A stretch of DNA of 64,000 bases, taken from positions 1 through 64,000 of the forward strand of contig CAZYXG010000007.1 in the NCBI GenBank assembly GCA_964650885.1. Reading direction: 5' to 3'. The stretch is from JAPLFM01 sp964650885. GTDB taxonomy: Bacteria; Bacteroidota; Ignavibacteria; Kapaibacteriales; UBA2268. This document shows, one piece after another, positions 25,356 through 35,500 of this stretch. A program made the position numbers and the translations under genes. The notes under the pieces were generated by a model. That model was not told the DNA's origin. It did not search any database and was given only the letters and a program-made list of their open reading frames with translations. The stretch's first letter is position 1, and every line of letters begins with the position of its first letter.

Positions 25356-27640
25356 AAAATATTACAATTTTAATATGCTTATTGATTATTAAAGTTAATC
25401 TCTTTGCTGAGACTGGCTTTGTGAAAGTGCGTTTGCACAATTCCAATTCTACTTATTCAGAACTGATTAAAGATTTGGACTTGGAAAGTGCATTAATCAA
25501 AAATGGCGAGTGGGTGGAAGTTATTGTCAATAGCACTGAATTAGAAAAGATAAAATCTGCTAAGTTAAATTTTGAATTACTGGTTTTAAATAATAAACCA
25601 ACTGAAAATGAGAACAATAAAGATTTAACAAACTCATTGCAAAGTGCGAAATATTTCAAATATGGTAAGTTAGGTGGCTTTTATACTTTAAGTGAAGCTG
25701 TGGCTACTTACGATTCTTTAATGAGCAAATTTCCAGATTTGATTGAAAAAATTTCAATTGGGAAATCTGTTCAGAATAGAGATATTTGGAGCTATAAGCT
25801 GCACGATAAACTAAATAGCAAAGATACTGTTTCTACTTTAATGACTGCTCTGCATCACGCAAGAGAGCCGCTTGGATTAACCACTTTAACATACTTCGTT
25901 TGCGAATTGCTTGAAAAATATGAACAAGGCGATTTTGCTGCAAAACATTTGTTGAGCAATTTGCAAATCTTCATTGTGCCTGTAATCAATCCAGATAGCT
26001 ACTTAGCAAACCAAACAGGCGATAGCACTGGCGGTGGTATGATTAGAAAAAACCAAAGATATAATAATTCTGGCAAATACATTGGCACTGATTTAAATAG
26101 AAACTATGGCCCCTACTCTATGTGGGATGCCACTATTGGAGGAAGTTCAATTTTGGAAACAGATGAAACATATCGTGGAACTGCTCCATTTTCAGAACCA
26201 GAAACAATGGCAATAAGAAATTTGGCGTTGCAACATAATTTCAAAACTGCTATAAATTATCACAGCTATGGCGATATGGTGATTCACCCATGGAATGCCT
26301 ATCAAATCAATTCAGATTCAAGTTTATATCAATCATATTGTTTGAATTCCACAGAATTAAATAGATATATCTATGGTTGGGATGTGCGTTCAGTAGGATA
26401 TTTTGCTCGTGGAAATTCCGATGAATGGTTTTATAGCACTGATTTGAATAAGAAAAGAACACTTTCGGTTACTCCCGAAATAGGTAAAACTAAAAACGGT
26501 TTTTGGGGATATACAAGAGCGGATATACTTCGTTATGGTATTGACAATCTAGCAATGAATTATAACGTGCTGTGGTCTGCAAATGATAATGTAGTAGTTT
26601 ATTCAAGTGAATATAATTGCGAAAAAAATGAAATTAAAGTTAAACTTCGAAACATTGGTACAGAGAAATCAAAAAACACCAACTTAGTTATTAATGCCGA
26701 TAATAGTTTCTTAAACATTGATAAAGAATTTTTAATTTTCTCATTAGAAAAAAATCAAGATACTATATTGACTTTGCCAATTAGCTATTTGACTGGTTTT
26801 GAAAATGCTACTAAAGTAAACTTAAGTTTGGTGTATTTAAAGGAAGGTAAAATCTATAGAAGCCAAGCTTTTGCTATTGCTTTAGGTAATTGTAAAAATA
26901 ATTACTTATTCAGAAATAATGAAATTAGCAGCGATTGGCTTTCGAATACTTGGGGTTTGGAGTTGGATTTGCAAACTAAAACACTAGTGCTTAATGATTC
27001 ACCATATACTACTTATAAGGATTCAGCAAAGACTTATTTGACTTATGACAAATCAATTACATTATCAAGCGATACGGTTTATAATTTTGTTTTCGATACA
27101 CGCTGGAATATTGAGCGAGAGTTTGATTTTGCAACAATTGAAATTTTCAGCAGCAAATCAAACAGCTGGAAATCTTTAACTACAAGTAGAACAGTGGCGG
27201 GTAGCAATGCATACAAATCAGCTCAGCCGACTGGCTCTATTGGTTTGCACGGAAACATAAATGAATGGATTCGTCAAAGCTGCGTTTTGGAAGATTATTC
27301 AGGTGCAAATGTAAAGTTCAGATTTGGGGTGGTTTCTGATGGAGGTAATCATTTTGAAGGATTTTATTTAAAAGATATACGAATAGAGAAGTTCGCTAAA
27401 AAGCTATTGACAGATGTTTTAGAGGAGCAAAAAAATAACACCACTTATTATTTTATAGCAAACGATAGAATAAATTTCAATGAACCTCAAAATGTTGAAA
27501 TAGTTAATCTACTGGGTGCAAAAGTAAAAACGTTTGAAAATACTAAAGAAATTGACTTATCGCCTTTAGAAAGCAATGTATATTTCTTAATTTTGAATAA
27601 TTCAAATGAACAAACAGTTATTAAATACATTAAATATTAG
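25352..27640 (+). CDS. Secreted M14 zinc carboxypeptidase with T9SS sorting domain
   Basis: A signal peptide (MKNITILICLLIIKVNLFA) and a propeptide-like region (to about 110) precede the M14 domain. Zinc ligands are the HHARE motif (HxxE, about 170-174) and the His of INYHSYGD (about 309). The substrate-side GTDLNRNYG (about 244-252) and the PEIG motif near 376, positioned for the catalytic Glu, are present. After about residue 520 comes a beta-sandwich domain and then a T9SS-like sorting end (VEIVNLLGAKVKTFE; ESNVYFLIL). The 762-residue protein probably digests external peptides. It overlaps the PAP2 stop by 4 bases. Confidence 0.88.
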   Translation: MKNITILICLLIIKVNLFAETGFVKVRLHNSNSTYSELIKDLDLESALIKNGEWVEVIVNSTELEKIKSAKLNFELLVLNNKPTENENNKDLTNSLQSAKYFKYGKLGGFYTLSEAVATYDSLMSKFPDLIEKISIGKSVQNRDIWSYKLHDKLNSKDTVSTLMTALHHAREPLGLTTLTYFVCELLEKYEQGDFAAKHLLSNLQIFIVPVINPDSYLANQTGDSTGGGMIRKNQRYNNSGKYIGTDLNRNYGPYSMWDATIGGSSILETDETYRGTAPFSEPETMAIRNLALQHNFKTAINYHSYGDMVIHPWNAYQINSDSSLYQSYCLNSTELNRYIYGWDVRSVGYFARGNSDEWFYSTDLNKKRTLSVTPEIGKTKNGFWGYTRADILRYGIDNLAMNYNVLWSANDNVVVYSSEYNCEKNEIKVKLRNIGTEKSKNTNLVINADNSFLNIDKEFLIFSLEKNQDTILTLPISYLTGFENATKVNLSLVYLKEGKIYRSQAFAIALGNCKNNYLFRNNEISSDWLSNTWGLELDLQTKTLVLNDSPYTTYKDSAKTYLTYDKSITLSSDTVYNFVFDTRWNIEREFDFATIEIFSSKSNSWKSLTTSRTVAGSNAYKSAQPTGSIGLHGNINEWIRQSCVLEDYSGANVKFRFGVVSDGGNHFEGFYLKDIRIEKFAKKLLTDVLEEQKNNTTYYFIANDRINFNEPQNVEIVNLLGAKVKTFENTKEIDLSPLESNVYFLILNNSNEQTVIKYIKY

Positions 27641-27643
27641 AAA

Positions 27644-28249
27644 TTGGATTACTACTTAACCATTGCAGGACCTAAAAGAGAAGAAGTAAAAATTGAGAAA
27701 TCTAAGTTTATTGCTTCAGTAGCTCCTGTTAAATCAAATCAAGAAGCTAAATTATTTCTCGAGCAAATCAAATCTGAATTCCACGATTCAAGGCATAATT
27801 GTTATGCATATCAAATTGGACCAGAAAGTTTGGAATATAAAAGCTCCGATGATGGCGAGCCAAATGGTACAGCAGGTTTGCCAATACTTTTTGCACTCAA
27901 AAAATCTGGTTTTAGCGATATAGTTCTGGTAGTAACTCGTTATTTTGGTGGAGTGAAATTAGGGAAGGGTGGCCTTTCAAGGGCTTATTCAGAGGCAGCG
28001 AATGTGGTTTTGGAAAAGTGCACATCTAAGCAAATTGATTTAATTATAAAAGTGAAAGTCTTCTGCACCTATGAAGATATTAGCATAATCAAAAAGTTAG
28101 TCTCGGAATATGCACTTTTTGAAGATGGTCAATATGAAGATTCAATAGAGATATTGACACATATTCCTAAATCTAAAGTAGAAGAATTTACTCAAAAAGT
28201 ATCAGAATATACTCGGCTGAGAGCTGGCTATAAGATATTAAGGAAATGA
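27644..28249 (+). CDS. yigZ: IMPACT/YigZ-family protein, TTG start
   Basis: A 201-residue member of the YigZ/IMPACT N-terminal family (UPF0029). Signature: EKSKFIASVAPV, HNCYAYQIG, SSDDGEPNGTAGLPIL (about 66-81) and VTRYFGGVKLGKGGLSRAY (about 98-116). The eukaryotic homologue regulates GCN2; the bacterial role is not settled. The start is TTG at 27644, three bases after the stop of the carboxypeptidase gene. The stop lies in frame upstream and the N-terminal motif begins shortly after, so no ATG is available. Confidence 0.9.
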   Translation: MDYYLTIAGPKREEVKIEKSKFIASVAPVKSNQEAKLFLEQIKSEFHDSRHNCYAYQIGPESLEYKSSDDGEPNGTAGLPILFALKKSGFSDIVLVVTRYFGGVKLGKGGLSRAYSEAANVVLEKCTSKQIDLIIKVKVFCTYEDISIIKKLVSEYALFEDGQYEDSIEILTHIPKSKVEEFTQKVSEYTRLRAGYKILRK

Positions 28250-28253
28250 TATT

Positions 28254-29147
28254 ATGATAGTGATAGAAAAAGTGAAACAAATGCAGTTAGTTTCCACTAC
28301 ACATAGAAAAAATGGAAAGAAAATAGCTGTAGTACCAACTATGGGCTATCTGCACAAAGGACATACATCTCTAATAAATAAAGCAAAAGAAGTTTCCGAT
28401 ATTGTTATAACAACCAGCTTTGTTAATCCAACACAATTTGCTCCCCACGAGGACTTTGAGCGATACCCAAAGAACTTTGAAAGAGATGTGCAGCTGGCAA
28501 AAGAAGCTGGATGCGATTATTTCTTTATGCCAAACACTCTTGAAATTTACCCCATTGGCTTTGCTACCGAAGTCGCAGTTCGCAAAGTAACTGAAGACTT
28601 TGAAGCTATCTCCCGACCAGAACACTTCAAAGGTGTTTCTTTGGTAGTGGCTAAGCTGCTCAATGCTACTTTGCCCGATGTTGCTATTTTTGGACAAAAG
28701 GATTATCAGCAAACACTTGTGATTAAAAGATTAATAGCCGATTTGAATTTCCCAGTGGAGGTAGTAATTAGCTCAACAATAAGAGAATTTGATGGCTTGG
28801 CTATGAGTTCAAGAAATGTTTATTTGAGTGAAGAAGACAGAAAAAGTGCTAGTATTTTATTTGCTACCCTCGAAAAAACACGCCAAGCAATAGAGTATGG
28901 AGAAAAGAACAGAAAGATAATAAACGCAATAATGTTGAAAAATTTAAGAGCATCTGGAAATTTGAAAATAGATTATGCTCTTTCGGCATTGGCAAATGAT
29001 TTAGACCAACCAGAAGATTTCCTTCCAGGAGATGAAATAGTATTACTATTGGCTGTATATCTAGGCAAGACACGCCTTATAGACAACACTCTGATTAAAA
29101 TTCCATACCAACTATCGAACAATGATAACTTCAAAGAAGGGATTTAG
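28254..29147 (+). CDS. panC: Pantothenate synthetase
   Basis: PanC condenses pantoate and beta-alanine with ATP to make pantothenate, the coenzyme A precursor. The 297 residues match. Motifs are VPTMGYLHKGHTSLI (HIGH-like, about 27-41), FVNPTQFAPHEDFERYP (about 61-77), FGQKDYQQ (about 144-151) and MSSRNVYLS (about 182-190). A ribosome-binding AAGGA lies about 10 bases before the ATG. It is the last gene of the operon that begins with the HIT gene. No terminator is obvious in the 182-base spacer that follows. Confidence 0.95.
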   Translation: MIVIEKVKQMQLVSTTHRKNGKKIAVVPTMGYLHKGHTSLINKAKEVSDIVITTSFVNPTQFAPHEDFERYPKNFERDVQLAKEAGCDYFFMPNTLEIYPIGFATEVAVRKVTEDFEAISRPEHFKGVSLVVAKLLNATLPDVAIFGQKDYQQTLVIKRLIADLNFPVEVVISSTIREFDGLAMSSRNVYLSEEDRKSASILFATLEKTRQAIEYGEKNRKIINAIMLKNLRASGNLKIDYALSALANDLDQPEDFLPGDEIVLLLAVYLGKTRLIDNTLIKIPYQLSNNDNFKEGI

Positions 29148-29329
29148 TTAAGGTATTTACGTTGGATTCGACAAATACCAAAATTAAATTCAAAATTAAA
29201 TCATCAAAATGTTGAATTTTATTTTGTGTATTCAAGAATTATTAATAATTTTAATAATTCGTGTAACAAATTTTGATTTATTTCATTAATTGTTAAAACT
29301 CTATTTATACATTTTAAGAAAGGGTAGTT

Positions 29330-30952
29330 ATGGAAAGAAGAGATTTCCTAACTCTTAATGGCAAAAAAGCATTTTATAATTCTTCTGATGAAGAAATTGA
29401 TACGCTGAGAAAAGAGAGAAAAAATGAAGCTTCGCTTTTAAATACAAATTTAACACGAGAGCAGGCTGCCCATCTGCTTCGCAGAATTCACTTTGGAGCA
29501 AAGCCAGAAGAAATTGATTTCTTTGAAAATAAGCCAATTTCCGAAGCTGTGGATATATTGCTTGGCGATGGTTTGGATTATATGCCAGCCAATTCTAGCA
29601 GATTGCCCACGGGCAAACCAACATTAAGTTGGTTGGATTCTATTCTGGAAAATCCACAAAAAGTTACTTTAGAAATTCAAAATATTATTAAAAGTCAGCA
29701 TAATTCTCGTTATGGTCAGTTTATCGCTTGGTGGCTCGATACAATGAGAAAAGAAAATGCACAATCCAATCCTGTAATGGAAAAGTTGTCTCTATTTTGG
29801 CATAGTCACTGGTGCATTGGTTATAACTATGATGGCGATGATTTGATCCCACCACCATTATTATTCAGAAATTTGAATAAGATTAGAAAGTACCGATTGG
29901 GAAATTTTAAGAAATTTGCCGAGGAGATGACTTTAGATGGTGCATATTTACTTTACCAAAGTTTGAATGAAAGTACAAAAGGAAACCCAAATGAAAACTA
30001 TATGCGTGAGCTTATGGAGCTTTTCACAATGGGCATTGGAAATTACTCCGAAGGTGATATTAGAGAGGGTGCAAGAGCATTGACTGGCTGGAGAGTAACA
30101 GCAAACCTTGGAGATAGAAAAGTATTCGATAATTTTGATACATATTTCAGCCAACCCGATCATGATTTAACTGCAAAATCAATAATGGGCGAACCAATTT
30201 TAGCTCGTACTGATGCAGACAATAACATTGACAAAGTAAGAACAGAAGAAGTTGTGGGCATTTTGAATATTTTATTCAATCGTCGTCCACAAGCAATTTC
30301 AGAATTTATTGCAAATAAACTTTATTTGTATTACATTTATTCTAGTGCTGGGAAAGTGGATGAAACAGTGATAAAAACATTAGCTTCTAGTTTGCGAGAT
30401 AATAATTTTGAACTTAAACCAATGTTTAAAACACTTTTTACATCGGACTTTTTCTTCGAACCAGCTGTGATGGGTAATCAAATTAAAACCCCTGTGGAAT
30501 TATTTGTAGGGCTTGAAAGATTGCTTAACACTACTTATACAGCAAACACTTCTGCTATTAGCGATACTGACCAAATGCTATTTAATCCGCCCGATGTGGC
30601 TGGTTGGAAAGGATACCGTACTTGGATAAACACAAAGACATATCCGCAGCGTGTAAACCATTGCAAAGTATTTTTAGACCAAGTGCAGAAAGTGAACTAT
30701 ATAGCTTTTGCTAAATCTATTAAAAATTACTCTGACATCAATGTATTTTTAGATGGCTTTTTTGAAGTAACATTGCCAAAGAAAGTTTCTGATAGCAGAA
30801 AAACAAGATACTTAGGTTATTTGCAAGCCAATGGTGGGATGAATGCTGGTAATTGGGCGAATGCGATTGATTCCAGTAGCGACAATGCTTTGACAGCACT
30901 AAAAGCTATATTTAAAGAAATTATTTTAGAACCAGATTTCCAATTGATTTAA
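29330..30952 (+). CDS. DUF1800-family protein
   Basis: A 540-residue protein of the DUF1800 family: LTREQAAHLLRRIHFGAKPEE near the N-terminus, ENYMRELMELFTMGIGNYSE at about 222-241, the PDHD and FNRRPQAISEFIANKLYLYY regions, and VAGWKGYRTWINT near 425. Function is unknown. The family is almost always encoded beside DUF1501, as here (4-13 bases apart). The N-terminus has a twin-arginine-like RRDFLTL but no hydrophobic stretch follows, so no export signal is evident. A good ribosome-binding site (AAAGGG) precedes the ATG. Confidence 0.85.
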   Translation: MERRDFLTLNGKKAFYNSSDEEIDTLRKERKNEASLLNTNLTREQAAHLLRRIHFGAKPEEIDFFENKPISEAVDILLGDGLDYMPANSSRLPTGKPTLSWLDSILENPQKVTLEIQNIIKSQHNSRYGQFIAWWLDTMRKENAQSNPVMEKLSLFWHSHWCIGYNYDGDDLIPPPLLFRNLNKIRKYRLGNFKKFAEEMTLDGAYLLYQSLNESTKGNPNENYMRELMELFTMGIGNYSEGDIREGARALTGWRVTANLGDRKVFDNFDTYFSQPDHDLTAKSIMGEPILARTDADNNIDKVRTEEVVGILNILFNRRPQAISEFIANKLYLYYIYSSAGKVDETVIKTLASSLRDNNFELKPMFKTLFTSDFFFEPAVMGNQIKTPVELFVGLERLLNTTYTANTSAISDTDQMLFNPPDVAGWKGYRTWINTKTYPQRVNHCKVFLDQVQKVNYIAFAKSIKNYSDINVFLDGFFEVTLPKKVSDSRKTRYLGYLQANGGMNAGNWANAIDSSSDNALTALKAIFKEIILEPDFQLI

Positions 30953-30965
30953 GGAGATGAGCAAA

Positions 30966-32552
30966 ATGCAAAGAAGAAACTTTATAAAGTCTAGTGCTGC
31001 TATTGGTGCTGGAGTGGCATTGACTCCTTACATTATGAAAGGTGGGGATTTTGTTCCTGAAATGAAAATGCTTGATCAGTATGACTTTCTTAAAAATGAT
31101 AATATTATGATTATCGTTGAATTAGCTGGTGGAAATGATGGACTGAATACTATCATTCAAGCCGATAATGACCTATATCATCAATTAAGACCAAACATTG
31201 GATTATCTGAAACAGATGCCGTAAGATTTGATAAAACAAATCTTTATATGCACCCTGCTTTAGTAAAAAATATTTATAACGATGGTATGATGGGGCTACT
31301 TAAAAATGGTAATCTTGCCGTAATAGAAGCTGTGGGCTACGATGAATATACCATGTCACATTTCCGTGGTCAGGATATTTATGGAAGTGGTCAGTTAAGT
31401 ACTGACCCAAGGGTTAAGTTACTTGAAGGTTGGCTTGGGAAATATTTCTCTTCAAAACTAACTAATTACCCACTTGAAATTCCTGATCATCCACTTTCCA
31501 TTAGTGTTGGTGGAACTATTCCACTTGCTTTAAAAAGCAATAAAGGAGATATGGGGATATCAATTGGTGATGTGAGTAAATTCTATCAGCTTGGAGCTGG
31601 ACTCACTCCCAAAGAAGCATTGCTTTCTGAAAAGTCATTCTATTCAGATGAGTTTAATTTCATAAACGTTGTGGCAAGGCAATCAGAAGCTTATTCAAAT
31701 GCTCTTAAAAATGCAAGCGATACTGGAAAAAATACAGTTAATTATGCTGCGGGTGGCCTTAATGATAAATTTAAAACAATTGCGAAACTGATATCTGGTG
31801 GACTTAAAACAAAAGTTTATTATGTGAAGCAAGGTGGATATGATATGCACATTCAGCAAATGAAAGATCCATTTTCTGGGCAGCACCCTGCCTTACTAAA
31901 TGAACTATCAAATGCAATTTCTACTTTTATGCAAGATGCTACTAAACAAGGTTTTGTTGATAGAGTTGCTGGTTTGACTATTACTGAATTTGGTCGACGT
32001 GCCCACGACAATGGTTCTCGTGGTTCGGATCACGGCTCGGCTTGTGTACAGTTTATGTTTGCTTCCGATAAATATATTTCTGGAGGTACATTTGGCGAAA
32101 GACCAGACCTTGGTAATCTCGATGAAAATACTAACATTAGGCATAACTTTGATTTTCGCAGAATTTATGCGGATTTCTTAGAAAACTGGTTCGATGCTGG
32201 TACAGAAGAAACTACTAATCTATTCGGCGAAAAAGTAGCTCCGTTGGGAATTTTGAAAAAAAGAATTACTTCGGTGAATCAGGACCTTAAATATCAAGAA
32301 GATGATTACTTGCAAATTTATCCAAACCCAAGTAATGGCAAAGGTGTTGTTCAATTCATTTTGAATAATGAGAAATTTGGGAAAGTTGAAATTTATAACT
32401 TAAAAGGTTTCTTAGTTTCTACTAATTTCAATGGGAAATTGGATTACGGAATGCACAAACACGAATTCTCTGGATTGGAATCGGGTACTTATATTGCTTC
32501 TGTCGAAATAGATGGAAAAAGAGTTGTTAAACAATTTGTTGTTGCGAATTAA
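30966..32552 (+). CDS. DUF1501-family protein with Tat-like signal and T9SS sorting domain
   Basis: The 528-residue protein begins MQRRNFIKSS, a twin-arginine-type motif (RRxFxK) followed by a hydrophobic AAIGAGVALTPY segment, then the DUF1501 sulfatase-like domain: VELAGGNDGLNT (about 51-62), HPALVKN, MSHFRGQDIY and TEFGRRAHDNGSRGSDHGSA (about 340-360). The last 80 residues form a T9SS sorting domain (LQIYPNPSNGKG; GTYIASVEIDGK). I choose ATG 30966 because AAGGAG (30951-30956) lies 9 bases ahead of it; the ATG at 30957 would abut that site. It is paired with DUF1800 upstream and runs directly into the giant protein downstream. Confidence 0.87.
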   Translation: MQRRNFIKSSAAIGAGVALTPYIMKGGDFVPEMKMLDQYDFLKNDNIMIIVELAGGNDGLNTIIQADNDLYHQLRPNIGLSETDAVRFDKTNLYMHPALVKNIYNDGMMGLLKNGNLAVIEAVGYDEYTMSHFRGQDIYGSGQLSTDPRVKLLEGWLGKYFSSKLTNYPLEIPDHPLSISVGGTIPLALKSNKGDMGISIGDVSKFYQLGAGLTPKEALLSEKSFYSDEFNFINVVARQSEAYSNALKNASDTGKNTVNYAAGGLNDKFKTIAKLISGGLKTKVYYVKQGGYDMHIQQMKDPFSGQHPALLNELSNAISTFMQDATKQGFVDRVAGLTITEFGRRAHDNGSRGSDHGSACVQFMFASDKYISGGTFGERPDLGNLDENTNIRHNFDFRRIYADFLENWFDAGTEETTNLFGEKVAPLGILKKRITSVNQDLKYQEDDYLQIYPNPSNGKGVVQFILNNEKFGKVEIYNLKGFLVSTNFNGKLDYGMHKHEFSGLESGTYIASVEIDGKRVVKQFVVAN

Positions 32553-32553
32553 T

Positions 32554-35500
32554 TTGAAAAGACTTCTACTAATATTATCATTTTTTATCCCAAGTTTATT
32601 GCAAGCTGTTGCACCTTGCGATAATTCGAACAATGCACAAGCTTGTATTGGCAACGCCTTGACTATAAAAGTCAATAATGGCTTGGGAGCACAGTATGTT
32701 GATGTGAAACGTTCTACTACTTTGGATAATGTTTCTACTGCTATGACTGTTGAAATGTGGCTAAAACCAAATGTTGAAACAGGTAAAACTCAATATATTG
32801 CTGGAATGTGGGGACCAAGCACCGATAAAAACGATGTTTGGGTAATCTATATTGATAAGAATGATGATTTAGTTTTTGAAATTAATGGAACTACTACTAA
32901 TTTGGGAGCTATAGATAATACAGCGGCTCGCACTGGAATTGGCACATACAATCAAACTTGGTTCCATTTGGCTTGTATGTTCGATGGTACTACCAAAACT
33001 GCTAGTATCTATATTGATGGCAATTTGAAAGCTTCGGCTACAAACCAGCAATATCCAGTTAGTACTTTAAGAAAAATGGAAAATAAAGATTTGTATTTGC
33101 AAATTGGCAGTACAAATGCTTTTTCTAATAACTCGCAAAATAGAACATACCGTGGACAAATGGATGAAATCAGAATTTGGGATAGACTACTAAACCAAAC
33201 TGAGTTGATTTGCCAAAAAGACATTTCACTAAATGATACTTACAAAAATTTGGTTCTTTATTTCCGATGCAATGAAGCAATCTCTATCTATGAACTTTGC
33301 GATGCTGCTAACAAAGGAAGCATTGGATATTTAAGAAGTGGTGCTAGATGCGAAGCAAGCGATAGAAAAGACTTTTTGCCATTTGTGGTAGTTGCACCTC
33401 AGTTTCCTGATACTGTACGCTGTGCTACAAAAAAAGTTTATACATTTACTGTTACTGACACATCGCTATGTGGTTCATCTGGTCGTATAAGAGTACTTGA
33501 TGTGCCTCAACATTTTACATTTAATTCTGCTTTTGTTCAACTATATCCAAACCAAGCTACTTCGTTTACTTTTTCTTTAAATACTAACTATGTGGGAACT
33601 CTAAAACCACGGATTTATATTGAAAGAGCAAATAGATGTGGGCAAGCAATTTTTCTCAAACAAATTGTAATTGTCCGAGAAACTGATTTAAAATATGATG
33701 TTGATAGTTTAGATTTAGGAATAGCAAAGAAAAACTGTATTGAAGAGCCTTATAAAGAAAAGACTTTCAGACTTTGTAATAATACAGGTAAAACTGGAAC
33801 AAATCAAACAAAAACAATTACTTCATTTAAGTTTAATAGACTTGGAATGTTTCAAGTTGTTTTTCCGACTGTGCTGCCGTTGGATTTAGCTCCCGATGCT
33901 TGTGTGGATATTAGAGTACGCTTTAATCCAGCTTTGGACACTGCAAATACATATTATGATACATTAGTAATTGTTTCAAATGATAATTGTTCAGGTGGTG
34001 GAAGAATTCCCGTTAAAGGAAAAATTGAAGACATACTAAGGTTAAATAATTTACAAACAAAGCGTTCCGTTGATTCAATAGATTTCGGTACAATTTGTAT
34101 CGGATATTATTCAAATGTGTATCTCTATACTTATGAGAATCTTTCTACATCGCCAATTCAAATGACTAGTATTGCAGTTCCTCCTCAGTTTCAAGGTTCT
34201 CAAATAACATTCCCTCTAACTCTTGATGTGAAAACAAGTTATAGGGAGAAGTTCGTACGATTTGCTCCAACAGTAGCAGGAACTTATAGGGATTCGGTCA
34301 TATTTCTTTGTAAATCTGGCTCGTGTACCATAAGGCGTGTACTGATTGTAAAAGGTCGTTGTATAGACACCAAAGTAAAATTCAATATTGACACTTTGAA
34401 ATTCGGCAATGTGGTAGTAGGGCAAACAAAAACATTATCTGTTGGAGCTACAAATATTGGAAATGAGCAAATTAGTGTGAGTTTTTATCTTCGACAAGGT
34501 GATGTTTTCTTTTTCAATGGTGGACAAAGTGTCTCAATTAATCCTGGGGAAACTCGGACAGTTAGTATAGATTTCAGACCTTTTTCTGATTCTAACTATG
34601 TTGATGCTGTTTGCTATGTTGAAAATAAGTGTTATGAATCTAGTTGTATTCCAGTAACTGGAAAGGGAGTCAACGAGAGATTTTTATATAATCCAAGTGA
34701 GTTAAGAATAACAAGTGTAATGGCTTGCGGTAGTGAAACAGGTGTACTTGAAATAAAAAACAATGGTGGCAACACTGAGAATTTATCTAATTTTAACTTA
34801 AACGACCCTGCTGGAAAATTCTCAATGGTTGATCCTCCAAGTTTGGTAGGCTATACTTTGAATTTGCCACCTGGACAAAGCAAGAAATTCACAGTTAGAT
34901 ATACACCAAATGACATATTAAAAGATAGAGCCGATAGAGCATTTTTAGATTATTCAACTTCCGATAATACGAAATGGCAAGGAAAACTTTATGGAACATC
35001 AGCTTTGCCAAAAATATTCATAACTGAATTAACTACTTTTGGAACAATTGAAGCTGGCGATAAAAAAAGAAAGGTTCTTCAATTTGAAAATATTTCTTCG
35101 TTGCCAATAACTCTTGATTCTGTTACAATTAGTTCAGACTTTGCTATTGTTTATCCATTAAGTTTTGCAGGCAGATTACTCAATCCTAGAGATACAATAG
35201 AAGTTACAGTTGACTTTTTACCTCAAGTACCTGGCGATTTCAATGGTATAATTAAAGCGTATGCAACAAAACCTTGCACAATTACAGCGACTGGTAGTTT
35301 AACTGGTAAAGCTAAAGTTATCCCACTGGAAATGATATCCACATTGATTACTTATGGCTTTGTGAAACCTTGTGATTGTGAAGAAAGAAAATTACCACTT
35401 GTCAATAACTCTGGTGTCTTTGCTGCTTCTATTGATTCTATTTGGATTGATGGGCAGGGTGTTACAGATGCCTATCCGATGTTCTTTAGGTGGAGTTCGG

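Noticed and set aside
32512..32553. ATG 32512 as the start of the giant T9SS gene
   Set aside because: It lies inside the DUF1501 sorting domain and would put 14 polar residues ahead of the signal peptide; TTG 32554 fits better.
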